Shown: positions 33,983 through 42,686 of the stretch, piece by piece
How the letters are laid out: every line of letters begins with the position of its first letter
Numbering within the stretch: the first letter of the stretch is position 1
DNA from: an uncultured Eisenbergiella sp.
Lineage (GTDB): Bacteria; Bacillota; Clostridia; Lachnospirales; Lachnospiraceae
NCBI GenBank assembly: GCA_910585455.1
Contig: CAJUEL010000010.1
Location: forward strand, 57,911-121,910
Length of the DNA: 64,000 bases
Direction of reading: 5' to 3'
Translations under genes and position numbers: made by a program
The notes under the pieces: model-generated
Told to the model about the DNA's origin: nothing
Seen by the model: only the letters and a program-made list of their open reading frames with translations
Database searches by the model: none

Positions 33983-34459
33983 CTACAGTGTTATTTCCGG
34001 ATGGCCAAAGGAACGCACCTTGACCACTCCGTCTGCGACGTCTAACGACATGGTGCGGGCATAATTGGCGCCCACATCCTGTCTGACAATCCGAATCTGC
34101 TCACGCCGCATCATATTCTGCACATTCTCAATGTTACGCTGTCCGATATTTCCCAGGTTTCCCTGCATTTCGAACATCTTTGCCCCGCCTGCAATCTTGC
34201 AGATATAGCGGGACTTCACACCACCGAACGCCTGCATCTTGCGCAGCATTTCCGTGATGCCGGTATCCGCGAATTTATAAACATTATCCATTTTTGCATT
34301 TTCCGCGCTGGGGAGCATGATATGCAACAGCCCCCCCAGCTTGATCGCGGGATCATATAAGGTGATTCCGATACAGGAACCCAGCGCATAGGTGATCAGC
34401 AATCCCTCTCTGCGCGCAACCTTCATATCTGCAATTCCAACCTTAATTTCCTTATCCAT
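33983..34459 (-). CDS. cheD: chemoreceptor glutamine deamidase CheD
   Basis: 158-residue enzyme that deamidates receptor glutamines and stimulates CheC. The catalytic Cys in YALGSCIGI and His in GGLLHIMLP are present, along with KIAGGAKMF and NIGQRN. Start overlaps cheC by 8 nt, as in other cheC-cheD pairs. Confidence 0.96.
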   Translation of the reverse strand: MDKEIKVGIADMKVARREGLLITYALGSCIGITLYDPAIKLGGLLHIMLPSAENAKMDNVYKFADTGITEMLRKMQAFGGVKSRYICKIAGGAKMFEMQGNLGNIGQRNIENVQNMMRREQIRIVRQDVGANYARTMSLDVADGVVKVRSFGHPEITL

Positions 34460-35072
34460 TACTCTGCACCAGCTTTTTCATAAGATAGTTCAGGGAATCA
34501 ATGTCGGGCAGCATAAGCAGGTCACTGTCCAACGTATCTCCCTGAAGGACAAATTTTCCTCTTATCATCATCAGTTTATCGGTCTGATATCCAAGCTCCG
34601 CCATCGGAACGCTCATAATGCCGCCGAGCATATTGACCGCAATTTCCGGTACGGACAGTCCGATATCCACACCTGCCAGCGTGGAAAGCGCATTCACATA
34701 AGAGGAAATCATGATATTGCCAACCTCATTCAACGCAGAAACATCCATTTCGGAAAGCTGCTCATACTGTTCAATGTGGTTGCCAAGAAGAATCCCCAGA
34801 ATATCATTGATCAGGTCCATTTTCAGGATAAAAAGCATGATACCGCTCACATCGCCCTTCATCCCGACCAAAACCGCCGCCACAATCGTCTCCGGATTGC
34901 CGATGGCGTTCATGGCGTCATTAAAATCCAGAACGGAAACCGTAGGAAGCATCATGCGCACCTCAGTCCCCAGAAGACCGGAAAGGGCGCTCGCCGCATT
35001 TCCGGTCCCGATACTGCCGACCTCCCGGATCACGTCCTGCTCCATACTGTTCATATCATCATAGCTGTTCAT
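34452..35072 (-). CDS. cheC: CheY-P phosphatase CheC
   Basis: 206 residues. CheC enzymes carry two E-x-x-N sites. The second is intact (SALNEVGNIMISSYV), but the first reads REVGSIGTGNA, with Ser in place of the Asn. One active site should remain. Overlaps cheD, the protein that modulates it. ATG follows AAGGAGGG. Confidence 0.93.
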   Translation of the reverse strand: MNSYDDMNSMEQDVIREVGSIGTGNAASALSGLLGTEVRMMLPTVSVLDFNDAMNAIGNPETIVAAVLVGMKGDVSGIMLFILKMDLINDILGILLGNHIEQYEQLSEMDVSALNEVGNIMISSYVNALSTLAGVDIGLSVPEIAVNMLGGIMSVPMAELGYQTDKLMMIRGKFVLQGDTLDSDLLMLPDIDSLNYLMKKLVQSNG

Positions 35073-35086
35073 ACATTCCCTCCTTC

Positions 35087-35803
35087 TTATGCACGCAGAC
35101 TGTTAATCGTCTGTTCGATTTCGTCAGAGGTCTGCACCATTTTCAGCACATAGGCGTACGCCCGGGAGGTTTCCACCACATTGGCCATTTCTTCCGCCAG
35201 ATCCACGTTTCCGTTTTCCAGATATCCCTGACGAAGCTGCGCTGTCTCGGAAAGGAACGGCTCCCCGCTCTTTTCCACGGGCACCAGCTCATTTTCGTTG
35301 ACGCTTAACATGCCGTTTAAGAGAGGAAAATCGTAAATGCCGGGCTCTGCATCGCCAAAGGTGCCGTCTTCCCCCAGAATCATGTGGTTGCCTTCCCGGT
35401 CCAGCACCACCTTACCGCTGTTGGATGCCAGGCGAAAGCCTTCGTCGGAATCGGAAAGAATGAAATTACCCAGGCGGGTATAGGTGATATCCCCTGTCGC
35501 CGGATCTTCCAGCATGAAAAACCCTCTTCCCACGATGGCGTAATCCAGCAGACTGTCTGAGGGTGCAAGAACACCCTGGTCAAAATTGATGTCCGTCCGC
35601 TCCACAATCGCGCCGCTTCCCGCCTGGACAGGCGTCCTGACCGGCTGCTCATCCTTCATGTTATAATAGATCATATCCGTGAATACCCCGTTCTTGCCAA
35701 GATAGCCCTGGGAATTCACATTCGCGATGTCATTTGCGATGATATTCATATTTTGTTGCTGGTTTCTGGCAGCGAGCGCCGCCGAATAAAATGACATATC
35801 CAT
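35087..35803 (-). CDS. flgG: FlgF/FlgG-family rod protein, distal copy
   Basis: 238-residue axial rod/hook protein. N-terminal motif MNIIANDIANVNSQGYLGKN and C-terminal DLAEEMANVVETSRAYAYVL are family hallmarks; the centre is a short FlgG-like insert (LDYAIVGRGFFML). Second of two tandem copies; which is the true FlgF and which FlgG is not settled from sequence. ATG follows GGGAGG. Confidence 0.85.
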   Translation of the reverse strand: MDMSFYSAALAARNQQQNMNIIANDIANVNSQGYLGKNGVFTDMIYYNMKDEQPVRTPVQAGSGAIVERTDINFDQGVLAPSDSLLDYAIVGRGFFMLEDPATGDITYTRLGNFILSDSDEGFRLASNSGKVVLDREGNHMILGEDGTFGDAEPGIYDFPLLNGMLSVNENELVPVEKSGEPFLSETAQLRQGYLENGNVDLAEEMANVVETSRAYAYVLKMVQTSDEIEQTINSLRA

Positions 35804-35857
35804 ATCAATAACCTCCCGATATCATATTTCTCACTCAAACAGAAAGCTGCGCTGTTA

Positions 35858-36613
35858 TTATGTAGGTCCAAGCTGATTCACTGTCTTTTCGATCAGGCTG
35901 TCATATATTTTCAACATCTGAGACGCGCTTTGCAGGGAACGCTGTCCTGACATCATTTTGGTCATTTCCTTGGCCGCATCCACATTGGAACGCTCCACCG
36001 CCTTCCAGCGCACCTGCGTGTCCACAGGCGTTCCCGGCGTGTCGGCAAGAAATACATTATTATCGTATTTGAAAAGCTGCTCGTTATAATCTTCGAAATC
36101 CACAACGGATAAGGTCCCGATCAGCTCTCCATAGCCTGCCGTATAAATATTTCCGTGATTATCCGCAATGATATCATCGCTCGTAAACTGTATCGGTCCA
36201 TCAGTTCCCAGCACCCTTCCCACCATGGACAGCGTCAGATATCCTTCGTCATCCAGCGTAAAGGAACCGTCCCTGGTATATACCGTTCCGTTGTTCTCCG
36301 TCTGAATACAGAAAAAACCGGAATCAACGATCGCAAAATCCAACGGGCTCGTGCTTTCCTTGAAGGCGCTGACAGCATAATCCGTCACGGTTGTATCCGC
36401 ACACCGCACCATCTGAATCGTGCCGATGCCGCCCGGTGTGACGTCATTGACGCCGTTATAGCGCGCCATCATCTGCTCACGGAATGCGGATGCCACAAAC
36501 TGATCGTTTTTAAACCCCGGCGTGGTCACATTGGCCATGTTATTGCCGATCACGTTCATATTTCTCGTCTGTGTCAGCATTTCCGAGGTCAGATTGTAAA
36601 ATCCCTGATACAT
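35858..36613 (-). CDS. flgF: FlgF/FlgG-family rod protein, proximal copy
   Basis: 251-residue axial rod/hook protein with MNVIGNNMANVTTPGFKNDQ and a C-terminal SNVDAAKEMTKMMSGQRSLQ. First gene after sigma-28 and 55 bp from its paralogue, the layout of flhO-flhP in Bacillus. ATG follows AAAGGAG. Confidence 0.85.
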   Translation of the reverse strand: MYQGFYNLTSEMLTQTRNMNVIGNNMANVTTPGFKNDQFVASAFREQMMARYNGVNDVTPGGIGTIQMVRCADTTVTDYAVSAFKESTSPLDFAIVDSGFFCIQTENNGTVYTRDGSFTLDDEGYLTLSMVGRVLGTDGPIQFTSDDIIADNHGNIYTAGYGELIGTLSVVDFEDYNEQLFKYDNNVFLADTPGTPVDTQVRWKAVERSNVDAAKEMTKMMSGQRSLQSASQMLKIYDSLIEKTVNQLGPT

Positions 36614-36659
36614 CTTCGTTTCTCCTTTTCCTGTCGTTTTCTATTTCTGCAATGCTGTA

Positions 36660-37439
36660 TTATGTCATGCTTTCAATATATGCGCGCAGCTTCCGGATCG
36701 CATTGGAATGGATCTGAGAAATCCTCGGTTCGCTTACCCCGATCACCTTCGCAATCTCCCGCGCGCTCAGCTCTTCCACATAATAAAGAGAAATCACAGT
36801 CCGCTCATTTTCCTTCAGGCTCATGATGCCGTCCTGCAAAATCTGGCGCATCTCATTTCCCAGAAAATTCTCCTCCGGGCGTTCGCTGATATTCGTAGAA
36901 GGAATCTGTACGCTCTGCCTGTTATCCGTCTTTTCCTCCAGAAGCATATCCAGAGAAAGCACATAGAACAGGCTCGCCTTTCCCACCACCTTCTCATATT
37001 TATCCAGCGGCATTTTCAAATATGCCGCCGTTTCCTCCGGTGTGGGCATTCTTCCCTCTCTACCGTACAACAACATGGTTGCTTCGTCAACCTCTTTTGT
37101 CAATTTGCGCACGCTTCTGGGCACCCAGTCCTGCTTGCGCGCCATATCGATGATCATGCCGCGGATGCGCTTTGACACGAAGGTTTCGAACTTGACGTTC
37201 ATGTCCTTATCGAACTTGTCAATCGCATTCATCACAACGATAACGCCCTCGTTGATAATATCGTCCAGCTGCGCAAAGCTGACATAAATATTCCGCATCT
37301 GGACCGCCACCCGGCGTACGATATCCATATACCGGATCGCCAGTTCCTGTTTTACTTCGGTGCTTTTGCTCTTTTTATATTCTTCCCATAGCGCATCATT
37401 AGACCAGTCCCCGTATTGTCTGTTCGTCATCTCGCTCAT
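36660..37439 (-). CDS. fliA: flagellar sigma factor sigma-28 (FliA/SigD/WhiG)
   Basis: 259-residue RNA polymerase sigma factor for late flagellar and chemotaxis promoters. Region 2 (LAIRYMDIVRRVAVQMRN, FAQLDDIINEGVIVVMNAID), region 3 (VPRSVRKLTKEV) and region 4 with the helix-turn-helix (LSAREIAKVIGVSEPRISQI) are all present. Sits at the usual place after flhA but without flhF or flhG between. Opposed by FlgM at 24772; seven matching promoters are in this window. Confidence 0.97.
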   Translation of the reverse strand: MSEMTNRQYGDWSNDALWEEYKKSKSTEVKQELAIRYMDIVRRVAVQMRNIYVSFAQLDDIINEGVIVVMNAIDKFDKDMNVKFETFVSKRIRGMIIDMARKQDWVPRSVRKLTKEVDEATMLLYGREGRMPTPEETAAYLKMPLDKYEKVVGKASLFYVLSLDMLLEEKTDNRQSVQIPSTNISERPEENFLGNEMRQILQDGIMSLKENERTVISLYYVEELSAREIAKVIGVSEPRISQIHSNAIRKLRAYIESMT

Positions 37440-37460
37440 CTGCGGACATCCCTTCCGATG

Positions 37461-39527
37461 TTATAATGTTATGTTTCCTATCGCCTGCACCTGCACATTA
37501 TTTGCAATCTCCTGGAAGGACAGCACATAAATTCCCGGATAAAACTGTTCCAGAAGCTGATACACATAAATCCGGATCACCTGGCTGGTGAGAATCACCA
37601 CATCCTGGGATATCTCGTTGAATTTCTTGATTCCCTCTCCCACCTGTGTGATGATATTCTGCATCACATCCGGGCTGAGCGCCGGATAGATTCCGTTCTC
37701 TCCCTTAGTCAGGCTCGATACAAAGGTTTTTTCCAGCTCCGCATCCAGCGTCAGCACACACATCTGCCCTCCCTGACAGAATCTTCTGGTAATCGTGCGC
37801 TTCAATGCGATCCGGATATTTTCCGTTACCTGAATAATGTCCTTTGTCGTCGCCACAGAATCGGCAATTGTCTCCAGAATCGTCTCCATATCCTTGATCG
37901 GGATACCTTCCTTCAACAGGCTGACCAGTATCTTCTGGAAGCCGCTGTGGCTGATAATCGACGGGAATACCTCTTCCACAAGCTCCGGCGACGTCTTTTT
38001 GACATTGTCGAGCAGATGTGTGACCTCCTGCCTTGTCAGAAGCTCATGGGCATGCCGCTTGATCGTTTCGGACAGGTGCGTGAGCATAACGGACAACGGA
38101 TCGATGACCGTGTAACCGTATATCTCCGCCATTTCCTTGTTTTCCGGCAAAATCCACTTACTTGGAATACCGTATGCCGGTTCTATTGTCTCAATGCCGG
38201 AAATTTCCCCGGCAGGCTCGGCAGGCTCCAGCGCAAGGTAATAATCCACTAAAATCTCTCCCCTTGCAACCTCCTCGCCCCTGATTTTGATAATATACTG
38301 ATTGGTATTTAAGCTGCTGGAATCCCGCAGACTGACGGAAGGGATGACAAGCCCCATTTCCGATGCGTACTGCCGGCGGAAAATCACGATCCTGTTGATC
38401 ATCTTTCCGCCGCTGGATTCATCCACCAGCGGGATCAGGCTGTAGCCAAACTCCATCTCGATCGGTTCCACATTGATCAGGGAGTACACATTGTTAATAT
38501 CCTTATAAAATTCTCCCTCATCGACCTCCTCTGTTTCCTCAGAGGATTCAAACAACGCATTCTCCATTTCCAGATGCTGCGCCGCCTGCTTCGTTCTCTG
38601 CCCCAGTATATATCCCGCCGCAATCATCGCCACGGCAAGAATTGTCATCTGAAACTTCGGCATGCCCGGCACCAGCACCAGCACCAGAAGAACCATACCC
38701 GTCATCATGATGGCCGTGGGCTGGGCGAGGAACTGCTTGGATACGTCCTCATTCAGGCTGCCATCCGCGACCGCTCTGGTAACCACCATACCGGTTGCCG
38801 CGGAAATCAAAAGCGCGGGCACCTGTGCCGCCAGACCGTCGCCGACCGTTGCGATGGAGTAGACGGAAAGCACCTCGCCAAACTCCATGTCCGACATGAC
38901 CATACCCATGACCACACCGCCGATAAAGTTGATCGCCGTGGTGAGCAGGGACATGATCGCATCACCCTTTACGAACTTGGTGGCGCCGTCCATGGAACCG
39001 AAGAAATCCGCTTCCCGCTGTATTTTATCCCGGCGCATCCGGGACTCCTGCTCCGTAATCAGACCGGAACTCAAATCAGCGTCAATTGCCATCTGCTTAC
39101 CGGGCATGGCGTCCAGCGTAAATCTCGCTGCAACCTCCGCGACACGTTCCGCACCTTTGTTGATAACGAGGAACTGTACCAGCACGATGATGAAAAATAC
39201 GATAAAACCGATAACGACATTTCCCTGCAGCACGAAATTACCGAATGCCGCAATCACCTGTCCCGCCGTACCCTGATTTGCCAGAATATTTCTGGTGGAG
39301 GATACGTTGATGCCCAGACGGAACAGCGTGGTAATCAAAAGCAATGACGGAAAAATTGAAAATTCCAGCGGCTCTCTGATGTTCATGCTGATGAGCAGTA
39401 TGATCAGGGAGATGGAAATATTCATGATAATCAGTACGTCCAGTAAAAACGGGTTTAACGGTATGATCAGCATCAGTACCACGACAACCACGAACATGGA
39501 CACCGAATAACTCATAATTTTTTTCAT
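37461..39527 (-). CDS. flhA: flagellar export gate protein FlhA
   Basis: 688-residue inner membrane component of the type III export gate. About eight membrane helices in the first 310 residues, the FHIPEP-type cytoplasmic motif replaced by the family pattern INKGAERVAEVAARFTLDAM, and a cytoplasmic C-domain (about 350-688) that binds substrates and chaperones. 21 bp from flhB, with a 4-nt overlap. Confidence 0.97.
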   Translation of the reverse strand: MKKIMSYSVSMFVVVVVLMLIIPLNPFLLDVLIIMNISISLIILLISMNIREPLEFSIFPSLLLITTLFRLGINVSSTRNILANQGTAGQVIAAFGNFVLQGNVVIGFIVFFIIVLVQFLVINKGAERVAEVAARFTLDAMPGKQMAIDADLSSGLITEQESRMRRDKIQREADFFGSMDGATKFVKGDAIMSLLTTAINFIGGVVMGMVMSDMEFGEVLSVYSIATVGDGLAAQVPALLISAATGMVVTRAVADGSLNEDVSKQFLAQPTAIMMTGMVLLVLVLVPGMPKFQMTILAVAMIAAGYILGQRTKQAAQHLEMENALFESSEETEEVDEGEFYKDINNVYSLINVEPIEMEFGYSLIPLVDESSGGKMINRIVIFRRQYASEMGLVIPSVSLRDSSSLNTNQYIIKIRGEEVARGEILVDYYLALEPAEPAGEISGIETIEPAYGIPSKWILPENKEMAEIYGYTVIDPLSVMLTHLSETIKRHAHELLTRQEVTHLLDNVKKTSPELVEEVFPSIISHSGFQKILVSLLKEGIPIKDMETILETIADSVATTKDIIQVTENIRIALKRTITRRFCQGGQMCVLTLDAELEKTFVSSLTKGENGIYPALSPDVMQNIITQVGEGIKKFNEISQDVVILTSQVIRIYVYQLLEQFYPGIYVLSFQEIANNVQVQAIGNITL

Positions 39528-40588
39528 TTATTATCGCCACTCCACTTGTTGTTCATCCTGAATACATAAACCAGAATCTCCGCGACCGCCCCGTAGTACT
39601 CCTCCGGAATCTGGCTGTTTAACGCGCATGCCGCATACAGCGCCCGGGCCAGCGGCCGGTTCTCAATCACATATACGCCGTTTTGTTCCGCTATGGCAAT
39701 GATGCGCTTTGCCAGCTCATCCTGCCCCTTGGCGACCACGGTCGGCGCTGCGTCCGTATCTATATCATATTTCAGGGCAACCGCAAAATGTGTCGGGTTT
39801 TTGATGACCACATCCGCCTTGGGCACCGCCTGCATCATACGTGACATGGCGCGCTGCCTCTGGAGACTCCTGATCTTTCCCTTGATTTGCGGATCACCTT
39901 CTGTCTGCTTGAATTCTTCCTTGATTTCCTGCTTACTCATTTTTAATTTGCGCTCATGGTCCCACCACTGATACGCGAAGTCAAACGCGGCGATGACCAC
40001 AAAAACCATAACCACCTTGATGATCATATTATAGATCAGATTTAAAAGATAGGCACAGGCGGATGCGATATCCATATCCATAGTCCGCCTGATCTGTATG
40101 AAGTCCGCCCGCAGTATCGTATAGAGAATATAACCGAGGATGATGACCTTCACACTGTTCTTGAGCAGCTCAAGCAGGTTTTTGATTGAAAATATTTTTT
40201 TAATCCCCTTAAGCGGGTTCAGCTTTCCAAAATGAAAGCCCAGGTTTTTTGATACCCACAAAAATTTCGTCTGTACGCCCACCGAAAGGATCGGGAGCAC
40301 CACCGACGCGATGAGCAGGGGATAAATGCTCTTTAAACAGGTGAACGCGAACTCTATTGCGAATAATTTATCCGCGTCCTCTGCCTGCCTTAAGGAGCTT
40401 TTGGAAAAGCTCTCTATCATAAACTGACTGATGTTATCTACAATTTTGGCGAAGAACATCCTCAGCATGAGGAAGGAACCGAACATGGTGACGATGATTT
40501 TCACATCCTGGCTGGTAAAAACATTACCTTTTTTTCGCTCGTCTCTTCGCCGTTTCGCGGTAGGTTTTTCTGTTTTCTCCCCCGCCAT
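39524..40588 (-). CDS. flhB: flagellar export switch protein FlhB
   Basis: 354-residue export protein. N-terminus is KTEKPTAKRRRDERKKG, four membrane helices follow, and the autocleavage site NPTH is intact in KADVVIKNPTHFAVAL. Works with FliK to switch from hook to filament export. Overlaps flhA. Confidence 0.97.
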   Translation of the reverse strand: MAGEKTEKPTAKRRRDERKKGNVFTSQDVKIIVTMFGSFLMLRMFFAKIVDNISQFMIESFSKSSLRQAEDADKLFAIEFAFTCLKSIYPLLIASVVLPILSVGVQTKFLWVSKNLGFHFGKLNPLKGIKKIFSIKNLLELLKNSVKVIILGYILYTILRADFIQIRRTMDMDIASACAYLLNLIYNMIIKVVMVFVVIAAFDFAYQWWDHERKLKMSKQEIKEEFKQTEGDPQIKGKIRSLQRQRAMSRMMQAVPKADVVIKNPTHFAVALKYDIDTDAAPTVVAKGQDELAKRIIAIAEQNGVYVIENRPLARALYAACALNSQIPEEYYGAVAEILVYVFRMNNKWSGDNK

Positions 40589-40601
40589 TTACTCACTTCC
40601 T

Positions 40602-41378
40602 TTATCCCGCCGCCATCAGATACAGCATTTCCTGCATTGTATTGAGCATGCGGGTGGTCTGTATGGTGATGAAGTCCCCGAACGGTGAAATCAGAAAAAT
40701 CAGGGATACAAAACCCACCAGTATTTTCATCTGGATATTCATGACAAACAGGTTCATCTGGGGCACCACCCTCATCAGGATGCCCACCCCTACCTGCAGC
40801 AGCATCTCTGCAGCGATCAGCGGAAACGCAAGCTTCACCGCCAACACCGTGCAGTCCTTAAAAATATCGATTATCGCGGTCCAGCATTCCGGCCGCAACA
40901 CCACTTCCCCATAGGGAACCACCTTCGCCGCGTTTAACATGATCCGGATCATCATCAGATGTCCGTCCGCAGCAAAAAACAGCATCGTATAATATATATT
41001 CAGCAGGGTGCCCGTAACAGCAGTCTGCGACCCATTTACTGGATCGTACACGGTCGCCATGGTAAGGCCCATCTGAAAATCCATAATTGCGCCGGCGTGA
41101 GTCGTCATATAGGAGAAAAGGTTCATGACAAACCCGAGCACATACCCTACAAAAAGCTCCTTGATCAGCATGAACATATAGCCGATCGTCGCCGCACCGG
41201 TAACTGCTCCCATACCGCCACCCGGATAAGCTACAACAGTCAATGCAAAAATCATGCCGGCCTTTGTCATAGCCGGGATCCCCCGCCTGCCCAGTACCGG
41301 ATTAAAAAGCACAAAGCCGGTCATCCGCGTCATAACCAGGGCGACCAGCAACAGCTGTTGATATAACTCCTCCGTCAT
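40602..41378 (-). CDS. fliR: flagellar export gate protein FliR
   Basis: 258-residue membrane subunit of the export gate with six or more hydrophobic helices. The pattern RMTGFVLFNPVLGRRGIP near the N-terminus and QMGLTMATVYDPVNGSQ are characteristic. The ATG at 41378 is chosen because AGGAGG lies six bases upstream; the in-frame codon at 41405 has none. Confidence 0.95.
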   Translation of the reverse strand: MTEELYQQLLLVALVMTRMTGFVLFNPVLGRRGIPAMTKAGMIFALTVVAYPGGGMGAVTGAATIGYMFMLIKELFVGYVLGFVMNLFSYMTTHAGAIMDFQMGLTMATVYDPVNGSQTAVTGTLLNIYYTMLFFAADGHLMMIRIMLNAAKVVPYGEVVLRPECWTAIIDIFKDCTVLAVKLAFPLIAAEMLLQVGVGILMRVVPQMNLFVMNIQMKILVGFVSLIFLISPFGDFITIQTTRMLNTMQEMLYLMAAG

Positions 41379-41391
41379 CACTGCCTCCTGC

Positions 41392-41658
41392 CTATCCCGC
41401 AGCAATCATGGCAAAAATATCCCTTGCAAACTCCTGCAGCGCAACCATGATGTTCTGCCCTGTCAAAAGCAGCATGATACCGATGACAAGCAGCTTGGGC
41501 ACAAAGGTAAGGGTTTGTTCATGGATCTGCGTTGCTGCCTGCAAAATAGAAATAATAATACCGATCGCCATGCTCGCCAGAAGCACCGGACCGCCATACC
41601 GGATTGCCATAATGAAAAACCGGTACATCAGATCTGCAACCGCATCAGGATTGTTCAT
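41392..41658 (-). CDS. fliQ: flagellar export gate protein FliQ
   Basis: 88-residue protein with two membrane helices (GPVLLASMAIGIIISILQAA and KLLVIGIMLLLTGQNIM) joined by the conserved QIHEQTLTFVPK loop. ATG follows GGGAGG. Confidence 0.96.
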   Translation of the reverse strand: MNNPDAVADLMYRFFIMAIRYGGPVLLASMAIGIIISILQAATQIHEQTLTFVPKLLVIGIMLLLTGQNIMVALQEFARDIFAMIAAG

Positions 41659-41661
41659 GGA

Positions 41662-42336
41662 TTATCCTCCCGTCATTCTGACATAGCTCTCCACCAGGCT
41701 GGCAAACAAAAGCTCCCAGCCGTTTACAGTCACAAACAACAGCAGCTTAAACGGCATCGCTATGGTAGCCGGCGGCAGCATCATCATACCCATTGACATC
41801 AGCGTACTGGATACAATGACGTCGATCAGCAGAAAAGGAACATAAATATAAAACCCTGCCATAAACGCACGTTTTAGCTCACTTGTCATAAAGGAAGGGA
41901 TGACCACCGTAAGCGGAAGCTCAAGCAGATCCTCTCCGGCCTCCACATTCGCCATTTCTGTAAATACCTGCAGCGTTTCCACCGTCGTGTTCTGAAGCAT
42001 GAATGTTTTTAACGGAACCTGCACCTGCTCCAGCGCTTCCTCTGTCGTAATGCGTCCGTTTCTGTATGGCTGATATACCTCTGTATTGATCTCTTCAAAC
42101 ACCGGCCGCATGATGAACAGGGTGAGGAAAAGGGCAATGCCTACCAGCACCATATTCGGGGGCGACTGCTGCACACCCATTGCGGTTCTGGTAAATCCGA
42201 GGACAATGATGACCCTCGTAAAGGAGGTCACCATAATCATAAGGGACGGCAGCAGGGAAATAATCGTCATCAGAAGCAAAAGCTCCAGTGTAGGGACGCT
42301 GTTCCCGTTTACGTTAATTAAAGATTGTCCATCCAT
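41662..42336 (-). CDS. fliP: flagellar export gate protein FliP
   Basis: 224-residue gate subunit. Conserved motifs SFTRVIIVLGFTRTAMGVQQ, PPNMVLVGIALFLT and DVIVSSTLMSMGMMMLPP. Short N-terminal region without an obvious cleavable signal, as in many Clostridia. Confidence 0.96.
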   Translation of the reverse strand: MDGQSLINVNGNSVPTLELLLLMTIISLLPSLMIMVTSFTRVIIVLGFTRTAMGVQQSPPNMVLVGIALFLTLFIMRPVFEEINTEVYQPYRNGRITTEEALEQVQVPLKTFMLQNTTVETLQVFTEMANVEAGEDLLELPLTVVIPSFMTSELKRAFMAGFYIYVPFLLIDVIVSSTLMSMGMMMLPPATIAMPFKLLLFVTVNGWELLFASLVESYVRMTGG

Positions 42337-42341
42337 AGGCC

Positions 42342-42680
42342 TTATCTTTTCCTGTCCTTTAAACTGGTCAAAATCTGCTTAAAATCCGGTACTGCCGGAC
42401 TGTCAGGCGTCATGGGCTCTCCGAGCGCATCTTCATCCAGCTCAGCCAGCACATTGATGTTCTCCGAGGCGACCCCGAGGAGCCAGTAACGATCCCCGAC
42501 CTGAATGAGAGCCACGCCCTTGTCCTGTCCGAGAGCTGCCTGATCCAGCAGGCGGATCCGCCCGCCCGTTCCCTTAAAGGTGCTTACTCCGGCAATCTTT
42601 TTTGTACAAAACCAGCACAAAAACAGAATGCCAATCATGATCAGCAGCATTCCCGCCGCTGAGAAAAAACCTTCAATCAT
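42342..42680 (-). CDS. fliO: flagellar protein FliO
   Basis: 112 residues: one N-terminal membrane helix (GMLLIMIGILFLCWFC) then a small cytoplasmic domain with RIRLLDQAALGQDKGVALIQ, which matches the FliO/FliZ-type region. Position between fliY and fliP is decisive, because the family is poorly conserved. Confidence 0.88.
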   Translation of the reverse strand: MIEGFFSAAGMLLIMIGILFLCWFCTKKIAGVSTFKGTGGRIRLLDQAALGQDKGVALIQVGDRYWLLGVASENINVLAELDEDALGEPMTPDSPAVPDFKQILTSLKDRKR

Positions 42681-42686
42681 AAATTT

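Noticed and set aside
39530..39537. sigma-28 -10-like GGCGATAA before flhA
   Set aside because: No -35 match at 15-16 bases and only a few bases before the start codon.
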